Assembly: GCF_022808675.1 (NCBI RefSeq)
Contig: NZ_JAKZKV010000004.1
Location: 124,001 to 188,000, forward strand
From: Parabacteroides sp. FAFU027
Lineage (GTDB): Bacteria > Bacteroidota > Bacteroidia > Bacteroidales > UBA7332
Length of the DNA stretch: 64,000 bases
Reading direction: 5' to 3'
Positions 1 through 9,938 of the stretch are shown here, piece after piece. The notes under the pieces are model-generated. The model searched no databases. It was not told where the DNA came from and saw only the letters and a list, made by a program, of their open reading frames with translations. A program made the translations under genes and the position numbers. The first letter of the stretch is position 1; every line of letters begins with the position of its first letter.

Positions 1-1258
1 TCACGCGGACGCTGTAATCTCCTTTTTCGACATTGAAATATTTTTCCAGCGGAGGGAATTCTACTGAAAACTCGTCGTTTGAATCCGCATTTCCGGGAAC
101 CTGCAAAACAATATAGTTTGGCAAGATAGCGGGTTTCGGTGTCGCATCAGCCGTAAATACTGACGGTACGGCTGACAGGCCTTTGAATGTGTAAAGGTCT
201 TCGGTACTCGGATAGAGTTTATCGGCATCCTGGTAACGCCAGTATTCTACCAACGACTTGATACGTGAGATGATGACATTGTTTGGAATCTTAAGTTTGG
301 TGATTTTGTAAACAAGACCGTTACTCATAGGTTCCGGATTTGCGACATCTATTTTCTGGACTGTGGTTCGCCAGATTTTACCAAAGGCCGAGTTGATATC
401 TGTAGAACTGAAATCTTTGAGTTCACCTTTGTAGAACATAGCCTGCTTAATCCAGCTCCAGGCAAGAGTTGAGTCGCTCTTCGCCACTGTTTTGCCCATA
501 TTGATATAAGTGCTTTGTAGCGTCTGGAAACAGTTGTTGATGACCTCATTACTTGGGAGGAATACGGTAAACTGCTCAAATTCAGAGTTGAATTGCACCG
601 TAGCAAAAAGCGGGTTGTACACATAAAAAACCGAGTCGTAAACGGTATTTCCGGTTTTATCCACACCGATAGGCGTAGAGTTTGCCTTGTCAAATTTCTC
701 TACATTGTATTTGAAAATAGAGTCACGAATCATTGAGTAATCGTTGCCCAGGTTTTTCATGTATTCGTAGATATTGACGCGTGATTTCATCAGGGAAGAA
801 ATCTCATGAATAACACCATCTTTCAGTCGGATTGACTTAACCACCTGTGATGCATTTGCAAAAAGGCTGTCATTTCTTTCCGTAATCTGAAAGTAAATGC
901 CATTTAAAGAACGGATGCGGAGTCCGTTCTTTAAATCGGTTTGCAGAAATGGCAAATGGTTGATGTGGTATTGCATCCGCAGCGTATCTGTCGGCTGAAT
1001 GCCGGAAGCGTCCATTGAGCTGTTATTGGCTACCCATACGGTCATTTGCTGATCTTTGGTCAACTCCGTTTTTAATCCGGTTTGGGTGAGTATATCGTTG
1101 AATTTTGAGTACTCGGAGTGGGTATTCAGATATTCAGCGATGGTCATATTCATATTTTCTTCCGTAGAGGAAGAGCCTGAAAAGTAATCGTCCCACTTCG
1201 TGTTACAGGAGCTGAGCAGAATGGCTATCGTGGCGATTAAATAATATATCTTCTTCAT
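1..1258 (-). CDS. Fasciclin-domain lipoprotein, 3' end cut by window edge
   Basis: An open frame of 419 codons runs off the left edge without a stop. The start ATG at 1258 is followed by a lipoprotein signal (MKKIYYLIATIAILLSSC), so the product is probably anchored to the outer membrane or cell surface. The sequence after it (MTIAEYLNTHSEYSKFNDIL..., TVWVANNSSM, TVFLPSNEVI) has the repeated pattern of FAS1 (fasciclin) domains, with an opening helix and a 'tvf.P.n.a' strand. It lies 52 bases downstream of another fasciclin lipoprotein and ends the leftward SusCD operon as far as visible. FAS1 lipoproteins beside SusCD pairs are common in Bacteroidota; a role as accessory glycan- or surface-binding protein is inference. 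The C terminus is not in view. Confidence 0.8.
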   Translation of the reverse strand, partial: MKKIYYLIATIAILLSSCNTKWDDYFSGSSSTEENMNMTIAEYLNTHSEYSKFNDILTQTGLKTELTKDQQMTVWVANNSSMDASGIQPTDTLRMQYHINHLPFLQTDLKNGLRIRSLNGIYFQITERNDSLFANASQVVKSIRLKDGVIHEISSLMKSRVNIYEYMKNLGNDYSMIRDSIFKYNVEKFDKANSTPIGVDKTGNTVYDSVFYVYNPLFATVQFNSEFEQFTVFLPSNEVINNCFQTLQSTYINMGKTVAKSDSTLAWSWIKQAMFYKGELKDFSSTDINSAFGKIWRTTVQKIDVANPEPMSNGLVYKITKLKIPNNVIISRIKSLVEYWRYQDADKLYPSTEDLYTFKGLSAVPSVFTADATPKPAILPNYIVLQVPGNADSNDEFSVEFPPLEKYFNVEKGDYSVRV

Positions 1259-1310
1259 TTTTGCTGATTTTACGTTTTGATTATTGTCTGGAAATTTTAC
1301 CCGGCATTTA

Positions 1311-2888
1311 TCATTGCGGAGTAAATGTCAGACAATCAAGGTCAGACGAATAGTTGTCTGCTGCCAGTATTTTCACTTTATGTTTAGTCGAAGTCGTGAA
1401 AGTAATTGTACCGACTACTGTTTTCAGGAACTGGTTAGCCGTTTTTGACGCACCTTGTGTTGCTATCTGGCTACCGAAGTAAGTGCCGTCCACGATAAAC
1501 CAGATTTTCCCCTGAGCCTGTGCCGCCAACGGATTGTAATGTTCGATGGTCACTTTGTAGGTTCCGGCCACGATAGTCGGAGTCGTCATTTCCACCCATC
1601 CGTAGGTTCCCAGGTTGAGACGCAGATAATCGTAGTTCAGGGCCTTGTAAGGAACCGCGTTGTTTTTATTGGTGATGACATAGGTCAATCCCGGTTTGGT
1701 GTCAGGTACCGAAAGCCATTTGTAGCAGGTAAACAAATCGGACGTAAGCTGATAAGAGTAGTCGGTAGTCAGACCTGAAACCCTGTATTTCGGAAGAAGA
1801 GAGGACATGAGTGAGAAATCAGTCAGCTCCCATTGTAAGGTAGTAGCCTTTGGAATGACAACCGGCATCAGGCCGCTCATAACGTGTACGACACCGTTTT
1901 TGCAGTTGCGGTTTACTGCCAGAAATTTCACCCCGGTTTTGGTTGTCGAATTATAGTTTACATAAAGCACTTTGTTCACCTCAGAGACATTAAGCAACTG
2001 GTCCGCAGCTACGGTCGAATAGTTCTTAGAACGCTTGGTATCGGTCAGAGCAAAGTATGCCAGTGATGAGTATGAAACCTGTTGGTTAAATAAGTGATAA
2101 GCAACGTAAAGATTCAGTGCATTGGTTGAGGCCGTGTAATCGCTTCCGGCTTTGAGTGAATCCCGGAGTGAGGCTAAGCTGGTGATATTTTTTGCTTTAT
2201 ATACGCTGTCGGGTACCGCAAACAACGTGTAGTGGTATTTGTAAGCCACGCTGTTAATAACTTCTGAAATCGTATTCAGTTTGTCTTTGTATCCCGTTGC
2301 TTCAACTGCTTGTCTGAAAATGGTGAAATCGCTGGATTGCAATTTATCCCAAATGGTTTCAGTAACCGGAGTAAGTGCCGAATTCAGGATATGTACATAT
2401 GCGTTATTGGTCTTAACCGTTTTGGTTATGGTTGCCTCAAGGTTAATCCTTACGGCACCACCGTTTTCAGCGAATGAAGTCGAGAGGTAGTCTCCGGTCG
2501 CCGTGGTGTCGGAAATAACTCCTTCCTCGAAGCTTACCGCGCTATAGGCAGCACCTTTTATCGTGTGGTATTTCACCAGGGTTTTGGCATCGGACAGACT
2601 CAGGTCGGTTACTTTGGTAACCCCCTTTTTGCTTAGATAGGCCTTCATCGCATCGTTGTTGGGTACGAAGCAGGTGTAGTTTGCCGCCAGGTTCATGGTG
2701 TTGTATAAATCGGCGTATTTCAGCAATTCTACCCATAGAGATGCATTCAACGAGTCGGTTTGCTCCAGGTAAGAAGCCGCTGGCAATGCGCTGGTGTCTT
2801 TGATGTATGTCGAATCGGCAGCGTAAGGATCGGTGCAAGAGCAAAAGGCTGCGATTGAGATGACTAATAGAAATAATATCTTTTTCAT
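1311..2888 (-). CDS. Fasciclin-domain lipoprotein with C-terminal beta-sandwich-like region
   Basis: 525 residues starting with a lipoprotein signal (MKKILFLLVISIAAFCSC). Residues about 35-180 and 180-345 look like two FAS1 domains: each has an opening helix (SLWVELLKYADLYN; IFRQAVEATGYKDKL), a 'tcFvPnnda' or 'tlFavPdsv' strand and a late 'vHiln' or 'VHVMSG' strand. The last 175 residues are rich in beta-strand patterns (WELTDFSLMSSLLP..., KVKILAADNYSSDLDCLTF) and resemble the carbohydrate-binding-like C-terminal domains that often follow FAS1 in Bacteroidota. It starts 56 bases after the SusD gene in the same operon, so a surface accessory role for the SusCD system is likely. No enzymatic motif is visible. 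Confidence 0.82.
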   Translation of the reverse strand: MKKILFLLVISIAAFCSCTDPYAADSTYIKDTSALPAASYLEQTDSLNASLWVELLKYADLYNTMNLAANYTCFVPNNDAMKAYLSKKGVTKVTDLSLSDAKTLVKYHTIKGAAYSAVSFEEGVISDTTATGDYLSTSFAENGGAVRINLEATITKTVKTNNAYVHILNSALTPVTETIWDKLQSSDFTIFRQAVEATGYKDKLNTISEVINSVAYKYHYTLFAVPDSVYKAKNITSLASLRDSLKAGSDYTASTNALNLYVAYHLFNQQVSYSSLAYFALTDTKRSKNYSTVAADQLLNVSEVNKVLYVNYNSTTKTGVKFLAVNRNCKNGVVHVMSGLMPVVIPKATTLQWELTDFSLMSSLLPKYRVSGLTTDYSYQLTSDLFTCYKWLSVPDTKPGLTYVITNKNNAVPYKALNYDYLRLNLGTYGWVEMTTPTIVAGTYKVTIEHYNPLAAQAQGKIWFIVDGTYFGSQIATQGASKTANQFLKTVVGTITFTTSTKHKVKILAADNYSSDLDCLTFTPQ

Positions 2889-2944
2889 GCGTCATTAATT
2901 ATTAATGTTTTGACTACTTCCGGAATCGGTGTTTTCCCTGAAAA

Positions 2945-4435
2945 TTAGTTACCTAAATTTGCGTAATAGGGATTCTGAACCAGTAGCTTATTGATTTGCA
3001 ATTCATCGGAATGGATAGGCAGATACCATGAATTTTGATCTTGTAACATAGACCGTATCATGGCGCTGTTGCTGGCCGATGCGACCTGTAGTACCTGTTC
3101 GATGAAGAAGTCCTTAAAGCCAACTTCTTCACGGCTACCAATCCGGACAAGGTCAAACCAGTTTTTACCTTCGCAAAAGAATTCGCGTTGACGTTCTGCC
3201 AGAATAATCTTCATCATATCCAGTTTTTCAGAAGCGCCGGGTGAGGAACCCAGGCCTGCACGGTTGCGGATGGTATTCACCAAAGCGGTACTTTTAGTCA
3301 TGTTGTCAACGCCGCCTTTCATCGCGTAAGCTTCGGCTTCCATTAGGTAAATGTCTGCCAGTCGGTAGATAATCCAGTTTTGGTCAGTTTGTGTGCTGGA
3401 GTTTCTGGAGTCTGAAGTACTTGTATATGTTTTGATTCCGATGTATTTCCAGATTTTGCTATCGCTGCTTGTATAAGAGGCATTCAGACCACGCAAATCG
3501 GTGGGTTCGGCTTCATACAGAGCTTGCTGGTATGGCGAAATGAAATAATACTTGTTGGTTGAGAACCATGAAATGAATGAGTTGGTCTGGTTGAGCGTAT
3601 AGCTGTATTGAATCTCAAAAATGCTTTCGTTACTATTGCCCGGGAAGAAATTGCTAAACCAGTTTGCTCCGCTGATCAAACCTACCTGTCCGGAGTTGAC
3701 TACCGATTCGCAGTTTGAGATGCAGTCGTCATAATTACCCAGCCAGAGGTTGATATCGGCCATCAATGAGTAAATCGCCCATTTGGTGGCACGCCCTTTG
3801 GTGTTCAAGGGATTGTCCACATTCGTCTCTGGAAATTTGATTTTAGCCGATTCCAGCGCATTATTCAGGTCAACGAGACAGCTTTTGAGAATTTCATCGC
3901 CCGATGCTTTTGCCATATCGTAAGGTGCAGAATCGTCTACATAGGGTTGGTTTACGAACGGAACGTCTTTCCAGATACGCACCAGGTAGAAATAGGCCAG
4001 GGCACGCTGGAAATAGGCTTCAGAAAGGTAGGAGTGCATCACGTTTACATTAAATGATGCATCTTTCACAGTCGGCCCGTATTTAATTACAGAGTTTGCC
4101 ATACCGATTATGGCGTAGAGTTTGTCCCATTTAGCCAAATCGTTGGTGGCCAGGATATCAAACTGGCGGAGCTTCTGAGCAGCGAGCTGGCCGGTAGTAC
4201 CGGTTGTGCTGAAGTAAACACCGTTACCTCGGGCTTCTCCCCAGAGCATCAGATATTCCTGAGCCGCGCGGAGTTTCACATATCCGGCACCCAGTACGGC
4301 CTCCACATCTTCTTTCGTTTTCCAGTATTGCGAGGTGCTCTGGTTGTTCTCGGGGAGAACGGTCAGGTAGTCCTGGCATGAAGTTGCCGTAAATGCAAGC
4401 ATCAATAGCGAGACGATATAATGATTGAATTTCAT
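2945..4435 (-). CDS. SusD/RagB-family outer-membrane nutrient-binding lipoprotein
   Basis: 496 residues with lipobox signal MKFNHYIVSLLMLAFTATSC. Typical SusD features are present: an early '...TVLPENNQSTSQYWKTKEDVEA' segment, TPR-like helices (YFQRALAYFYLVRIWKDVPFV), a conserved 'RLADIYLMEAEAYA' segment near residue 358 and 'ERQREFFCEGKNWFDLVRIG' near the C terminus. SusD proteins are surface lipoproteins that cap the SusC transporter and bind glycan. The start is 12 bases after the SusC stop, so the two are co-transcribed. Nothing in the sequence identifies the sugar bound. Confidence 0.95.
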   Translation of the reverse strand: MKFNHYIVSLLMLAFTATSCQDYLTVLPENNQSTSQYWKTKEDVEAVLGAGYVKLRAAQEYLMLWGEARGNGVYFSTTGTTGQLAAQKLRQFDILATNDLAKWDKLYAIIGMANSVIKYGPTVKDASFNVNVMHSYLSEAYFQRALAYFYLVRIWKDVPFVNQPYVDDSAPYDMAKASGDEILKSCLVDLNNALESAKIKFPETNVDNPLNTKGRATKWAIYSLMADINLWLGNYDDCISNCESVVNSGQVGLISGANWFSNFFPGNSNESIFEIQYSYTLNQTNSFISWFSTNKYYFISPYQQALYEAEPTDLRGLNASYTSSDSKIWKYIGIKTYTSTSDSRNSSTQTDQNWIIYRLADIYLMEAEAYAMKGGVDNMTKSTALVNTIRNRAGLGSSPGASEKLDMMKIILAERQREFFCEGKNWFDLVRIGSREEVGFKDFFIEQVLQVASASNSAMIRSMLQDQNSWYLPIHSDELQINKLLVQNPYYANLGN

Positions 4436-4447
4436 ATTTGTAACGTA

Positions 4448-7400
4448 TTAGAGATTAAGATTCAAGCCAAAAGCAAAACGCATTGGTTTTGGGGTTGAGG
4501 CATTGTCAATGTACATTGGATACAGTCCGTTTACGAATTTCAGGCTGATTTCAGGGTCCTGGCCTTTGTAGTTAGTGAATGTCAGCAAGTCATAACCGGT
4601 AGCATAGATCTGAAGTCTTCTGACGTGCATTCTATCCGAGATTTTTTTCGGAAGGTCATATTTCAGCGTCAGGGTTTTCAGACGGAGGAATGAAGCATCT
4701 TCAAGGAAACGGTCTGAACCCAGATCGTTGTAGCCGCGTCCATACAATGCACGGGGAATTTCGGTGTTGTCCCCTTCGTGACGCCAGCGGCGAAGTACTG
4801 CGGTACTTTGGTTGTCGGTTCCGTACATGTATTCGTTATTCATACGCACCTGGTTGATCACTTTTTGTCCGGCACGACCGTGGAAGGAGGCAACCAATCC
4901 AACGTTTTTATATAAAAGATTAAGCCCGAAACCGCCGATAACCAGTGGGTTAGAGTTGCCTATGTACACGATGTCGTATTTGTTGATTACCCCATCGTTG
5001 TTCATATCGGCATATTTGGCATCACCCGGGTAAACTTTTACGGTACCATTTTTCATCACCACCGGCTTACCGTTGATGTCATTGATGGTATTGCCTTTGG
5101 AATCTTTGGCGTAAGTCTCGGTTACGTTTTGATAAACACCCTGATACTTGTACCCGTAGAATGAACCGAGAGGCTCTCCTTCTGTCAGTTTGTAGGCGTA
5201 GGTTTTGTTATCAAAGGTATAGTTCAGCGCTTGTTTGTTTTCGGGTAATTCTACAATTTCGTTTTTGTTACGGGAAATGTTGAAGTTGAAATTCAGCTTC
5301 CAGTTTTTAGTTTTCAGCACCTGCATATCGGCAGAAAACTCCCAACCTTTATTGTCCATTTTACCGGAGTTGTAGTATTTCACGGTAGTATAACCGGTTG
5401 AAGTCGGCACATCAACATCACTTTGCAACATATTGGTGGTAAGTTTGTCGTACAGGTCTAAGGTCAGATTCAGACGATTGTCAAACAATCCCACATCAAC
5501 ACCCAGGTTTGATTGCGATATGGTTTCAAATGTGATGTTATCCAGTTGGATTTTCACCGGCTGGATAGCAGCCATTTCACCATACCCATTGGCGATAGCG
5601 CTCAATGAACCTACGTAAGGAGCAGAACCGGATGGAGAGTTGCTACTCTGTCCCCAGTTGACACGCAATTTACCCATGGTGATAAATTTGTATTTTCTCA
5701 TGAACTCTTCGTCATTGAAAATCCACGCCACACCGACATTTGGGAATGCTCCCCAGCGGCTGTTCACAGGCAAACTTGAGCTGGCTTCGATACCCACACC
5801 ACCGTTCACGACATAGCGGTCCATCAATGTGTATTGGGCATTCAGCAGTCCCCCCATACTTCTGTAGAGTACGTGTCCTGAACCCGGGCCCAGGTTTTTC
5901 GAGTTACTTCCCGATATAAGGTCGGTAATCCCCGAACTTGAGCTTCCGGTAGTGCTGCCTGAGAATGATGATGTACTTTGGCTTTCGGTATTCCATTTGG
6001 CACTCAACAGCACTTTGTGTTTCTCGGCAAATGTCTTGTTGAAAAGTAACCGGTTTTCAGTAGTCAGATACATTACGTCAGAGCCACCTTCTGAGCTGAC
6101 ACCGACATACGGACTGATATAAGACTGGCCGGTTACAGATTGTGGCAAATATTTCTCAGTCGTATTCATATTGGACTGAAAACCCATGATGCCGAAATAA
6201 TCCAGGCCGTTGAAGAATTTGTAATGCAGGTTGAAAATCATCAGACTTGTTACCGATGTGGTTTGGTTTTTAGCCTCGTTAGCCACGGCGACCGGGTTAA
6301 AAATTCCGTTGGTTGAATATGAACCCTGAAGATAGCTGTATGGTGTAAAGTATTCTTTCGTAGGTAACCCGTCAGCGCCGATGATGTAGGGGCTCATGTT
6401 TGGCATTTTAGTGAACGCCTGGCTACGAAGGTTACTAAAGTAGGAGGCATCTCTTTTACCCCGGGTAAAGCTGTAGTCGACACCGATATCCAGTTTGTCG
6501 GAAAATTTATAGCGCATGTTGAATTTACCGCTGAAGCGCTGGTATTTTGTACCCACGGTGGTTCCGTCATTCATCAGATGGCCTAATGATAAACGGTAAT
6601 CGGCCTTATCACCTCCACCGGAAAGCGAAACGTTGTTATCCCACGACAAACCGTTTTGCGTGATTTGGTCCAGCCAGTTTATATCCTGGTTGTACTCTTT
6701 GAAGTAAGCCCAGGTGGGGTCATAACCGATTTCCTTGGTATTGTAAAGTAGGTTCATGTAGGTCGATGCTTCACTTGTTCCCTGGCCTGCATCATTAATG
6801 GAATTCCAGAGCGCATCCTGCATCATCGAAACATACTGTTTGGCATTCAGCATCGGGATAGAGTTGCGTTCATGGGTTGTCTCATATTTAGATGAATAGG
6901 AAAAAGCCATTCTACCCTTGCTGCCTTTTTTCGTGGTGATCAAAAGTGCTCCGTTAGCGGCTTTCGAACCGTAGATAGCTGTTGCAGCAGCATCTTTCAG
7001 TACCTCGATACTTTGGATGTCGCTTGGGGAAATGTTGAGCAACTGGCTGTAATCGTCCGAGTTGGCTGTGGAAAAGTTGAAATCAGACGAAACGTCAACC
7101 GGCATAGGTACACCGTCTAATACGAAAAGCGGTTCAGCAGATGCGCTTAATGATGACGTACCGCGGATGCGGATGGAAGTTCCGGCACCAGGGTCGGCAC
7201 CTGTCAGGATATCCACGTTGGGCAGGGCTCCCTGAAGGGCTTCGGTGACGTTGGTTACATTGGCAGTCTCCAGGTTATCCAGGTTGATTTTTTGTACAGC
7301 CGATACGCGTTCGCGGGTAGTTTGTCCCAATGCGTTTTTCTCAATCTTTCGGGCTGATACTTCAACTGCGTTAAGCGTAGTGGCATCTTCTAGAACGATA

Positions 7401-7693
7401 TTAACCGTTTTCTGGTCAGTATATTTGATTGATTTTGAATTGTAACCAACAAACGAATATCTGATGGTAAGGTTTCCTTTTTCAGGAATCTTTAGTCTGT
7501 ACTCACCGTTCAAATCCGCGATGCAACCTCCCAGTGAACGATTCTCAGCATTCATGATATATACGTTGGCACCGGTCAGTGCTTCGTTGGTTTTTGAGTC
7601 ACGGACAGTACCGGTCAGTATTCTTTGTGCTGCTATAGATTGCACTGCCAGCAGGGCAATCAGTGATATTGCTATTTTTTGAAATATCTTCAT
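4448..7693 (-). CDS. SusC/RagA-family TonB-dependent outer-membrane transporter
   Basis: 1081 residues with signal peptide MKIFQKIAISLIALLAVQSIAAQ. Residues about 24-110 form a carboxypeptidase-D regulatory-like domain (ILTGTVRDSKTNEALTGANVYI), followed by the plug domain with the SusC-type signatures GTSIRIRG, FVLDGVP and DAAATAIYGSKAANGALLITTK, then a long beta-barrel to the C terminus. It imports oligosaccharides through the outer membrane using TonB energy, together with the SusD lipoprotein encoded directly downstream. It is flanked at 14 bases by a fasciclin lipoprotein gene on the upstream side. The substrate is not evident; the neighbouring six-hairpin glycosidase suggests a glycan other than fructan. 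Confidence 0.95.
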   Translation of the reverse strand: MKIFQKIAISLIALLAVQSIAAQRILTGTVRDSKTNEALTGANVYIMNAENRSLGGCIADLNGEYRLKIPEKGNLTIRYSFVGYNSKSIKYTDQKTVNIVLEDATTLNAVEVSARKIEKNALGQTTRERVSAVQKINLDNLETANVTNVTEALQGALPNVDILTGADPGAGTSIRIRGTSSLSASAEPLFVLDGVPMPVDVSSDFNFSTANSDDYSQLLNISPSDIQSIEVLKDAAATAIYGSKAANGALLITTKKGSKGRMAFSYSSKYETTHERNSIPMLNAKQYVSMMQDALWNSINDAGQGTSEASTYMNLLYNTKEIGYDPTWAYFKEYNQDINWLDQITQNGLSWDNNVSLSGGGDKADYRLSLGHLMNDGTTVGTKYQRFSGKFNMRYKFSDKLDIGVDYSFTRGKRDASYFSNLRSQAFTKMPNMSPYIIGADGLPTKEYFTPYSYLQGSYSTNGIFNPVAVANEAKNQTTSVTSLMIFNLHYKFFNGLDYFGIMGFQSNMNTTEKYLPQSVTGQSYISPYVGVSSEGGSDVMYLTTENRLLFNKTFAEKHKVLLSAKWNTESQSTSSFSGSTTGSSSSGITDLISGSNSKNLGPGSGHVLYRSMGGLLNAQYTLMDRYVVNGGVGIEASSSLPVNSRWGAFPNVGVAWIFNDEEFMRKYKFITMGKLRVNWGQSSNSPSGSAPYVGSLSAIANGYGEMAAIQPVKIQLDNITFETISQSNLGVDVGLFDNRLNLTLDLYDKLTTNMLQSDVDVPTSTGYTTVKYYNSGKMDNKGWEFSADMQVLKTKNWKLNFNFNISRNKNEIVELPENKQALNYTFDNKTYAYKLTEGEPLGSFYGYKYQGVYQNVTETYAKDSKGNTINDINGKPVVMKNGTVKVYPGDAKYADMNNDGVINKYDIVYIGNSNPLVIGGFGLNLLYKNVGLVASFHGRAGQKVINQVRMNNEYMYGTDNQSTAVLRRWRHEGDNTEIPRALYGRGYNDLGSDRFLEDASFLRLKTLTLKYDLPKKISDRMHVRRLQIYATGYDLLTFTNYKGQDPEISLKFVNGLYPMYIDNASTPKPMRFAFGLNLNL

Positions 7694-7707
7694 ATCCGTA
7701 GTTTTAT

Positions 7708-9879
7708 TTATTCGACTGCCAATGTTTTATCAATCATATAGACAGCTCCGTCTGCGTAGATATAAGGGAAATAGTTTAAGACTTTCGCTTCATTTCCTTT
7801 GGCATCAATGATGACCAACTCACTTCCGCGGTCAACCAGAGTGAAAGTTGCGGTGGTCCCGTCCGATTTTTTTCCGAATGTGACCAGTTGACCCTGTACG
7901 TTGGCTCCCGGGAAAGGGTAATCCAGCAGGTTGCTGGCACTTACGTTGATAAAGTAGGGTTTGAATAGGGCCGCCACTTTTTCTGTTGTTTTGCTTGGTA
8001 ATGCATTATAAGCAGCAAGCAGACTGGCTGCGGGTGGAACCAAAGCGATAAAACGCTCTCCCTGCAGGAAGTTATACGGAGGCGTCGCTGAAGTAAATCC
8101 GGCGGCAGTCATGTAAGCTATAAATGTTTTTAAATCTGCGGGAGAAGTAGTGGTTGAAAGCGATTTAAACTGGTTCGATTCCGGAACAAGAGCAGAGGCT
8201 GTCTCTCCATTCAAAGCATAAGCGTTACCATTATCCCATTCGCCTTCGATTTTTGTAAATGTAGGCACCTTGGCATCCGAACCTATGTTATAAAGAGATG
8301 ATGAATATGCCTTATTTCCTTTTGTGTAAATGTAATTGTATGGTTGCAGAGTGCGGTAAACCGCTTCATTGGTACGTGTTGAAATCTTTTCAGTAGCAAT
8401 ATGCGAACCGGCCAGTGTTTTCTTTTGGTTGACACTCATGGTGGTTGGGCCGTTATCCCCGTCAATCTGAATCTCCTGCGCTCCGTATTTCAGCGGATTT
8501 GTATTGATGTAGTACATTGCCTTTCCGTCCAGGTTGGTGTATGACAGCAACATATCATTCGAAGGATAGAAGATGTCAAAGGAGTTGGAATTCGAAATCA
8601 AAGTCGGGATGTATGATGCATTTTTCATCATATCCAATATCAGGTTATATTTTGGATCACAATACATCGGAGCGGTTACCTTCTGGAACATCGGTGGAAC
8701 GACTACCTGATTCAGTCCGTAGATAGAGCCGTTTACGCAGATGCTTTTCTTTTGAGCGGCGCTTCGGTCGAACTTGATCGGAGTGCCGTAAGTTGATTTG
8801 TACAGCCCCGATTCAATTTGCTGAGGAAAGAGAATGGTGCCGCTCCATACGTGGTTTTGCAGGAATGCCAACATCGGCTCGAAGTTTACTTTCGTAATAT
8901 CGGAATAGTAAGGAGCCCAGTATTTGTTAAAGAACGCCTGCATTGCACTGTTGTCTGGTGCAAAAACATTATGCGCACCATAAGAAAGAATAGACAGCGA
9001 GAGATAAGATGAAATAGGCCATTCGGAAGCTATTGCAGGAAGCGTGGCTCCATAGCTTTTTACAAAAAGGGAATCCCCTTTACCGTAATCCGTCGTGGCG
9101 GTCGCATCGTATTGATACTGGGCAAAGCGGTCATAAGCTTTGGTGAACTGTGAGTAACCGGCGTCATTCTTCAGATTGGTATAAATGGTTTCGAGCGGAT
9201 CGAGCACCTTATTCAGTGTATATACATAACCATTGTCCGAAACAAGGGCATAATCTTTGACAGACGCATTCGAAACGTTGAAACCGGTGCTTCCGGTCCA
9301 GGTGGAATTCGGATAAAAGAATTCGTAGTTTGATTTGGCATCAATCCCTTTTCCGACGAATATGTTATTTGAAAAAACCGGAAGGAAACGATCAAAATGA
9401 ATCACTTTGTGATATTGTCCCAAAGTTGCATCGTATTCCACCGAGATGGAGTCGCGGCTTTTGGTCCGGAACTTGTAATACATTCCTTTGTACTGGTTTT
9501 CCGATTCCACTCCATTGGGCTTGTAATCTTCAAAAGCCTCTTTGTTGAAAGAGTAGAACAGTAAGTGATTTCCGATCAGTTTATCTAACTGAGACAGCGG
9601 AATGTCATTTACAGAATTGTAATTATTCGCGGTCAGGTAGGCCTGAAAAGCCGAATCGGTCGGAGCCATAACAGTGATGATACCTTTGCCCTGAACCAGG
9701 TCTTTGTACGATGTTCGCTCTACCGCCGAAAGAAAAAGCTTGAAGTTGCCGTTCTTTTCCAGCACTTCCCAGGAGTTTCCTTTCAGCCAGTCGGGAGTTT
9801 CATAATATTTATCCAACTCGTTCACACACGAGGTGAGAAAGCTGAATAAACCAACAAAAAGTGGAATCCATTTTTTCAT
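7708..9879 (-). CDS. Large fasciclin-domain lipoprotein
   Basis: 723 residues with lipoprotein signal MKKWIPLFVGLFSFLTSC. FAS1-like units can be followed along the chain: residues about 30-165 (NFKLFLSAVERTSYKDLVQ..., GIITVMAPTDSAFQAYL), about 225-400 (AHNVFAPDNSAMQAFF), about 405-540 (FDIFYPSNDMLLSY) and the C-terminal part (RFIALVPPAASLLAAY). It thus probably holds three to four repeats, more than the paralogues at 1311 and 1. The gene sits between the glycosidase gene and SusC with a 14-base gap to SusC. Having FAS1 proteins both before and after the SusCD pair suggests they belong to the same surface complex; this is inference. Confidence 0.82.
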   Translation of the reverse strand: MKKWIPLFVGLFSFLTSCVNELDKYYETPDWLKGNSWEVLEKNGNFKLFLSAVERTSYKDLVQGKGIITVMAPTDSAFQAYLTANNYNSVNDIPLSQLDKLIGNHLLFYSFNKEAFEDYKPNGVESENQYKGMYYKFRTKSRDSISVEYDATLGQYHKVIHFDRFLPVFSNNIFVGKGIDAKSNYEFFYPNSTWTGSTGFNVSNASVKDYALVSDNGYVYTLNKVLDPLETIYTNLKNDAGYSQFTKAYDRFAQYQYDATATTDYGKGDSLFVKSYGATLPAIASEWPISSYLSLSILSYGAHNVFAPDNSAMQAFFNKYWAPYYSDITKVNFEPMLAFLQNHVWSGTILFPQQIESGLYKSTYGTPIKFDRSAAQKKSICVNGSIYGLNQVVVPPMFQKVTAPMYCDPKYNLILDMMKNASYIPTLISNSNSFDIFYPSNDMLLSYTNLDGKAMYYINTNPLKYGAQEIQIDGDNGPTTMSVNQKKTLAGSHIATEKISTRTNEAVYRTLQPYNYIYTKGNKAYSSSLYNIGSDAKVPTFTKIEGEWDNGNAYALNGETASALVPESNQFKSLSTTTSPADLKTFIAYMTAAGFTSATPPYNFLQGERFIALVPPAASLLAAYNALPSKTTEKVAALFKPYFINVSASNLLDYPFPGANVQGQLVTFGKKSDGTTATFTLVDRGSELVIIDAKGNEAKVLNYFPYIYADGAVYMIDKTLAVE

Positions 9880-9938
9880 GATTGTGATTATTGATTAACG
9901 ATTGTGTGTTTAGTATATAGCGTTTTTGCCTGTATTGT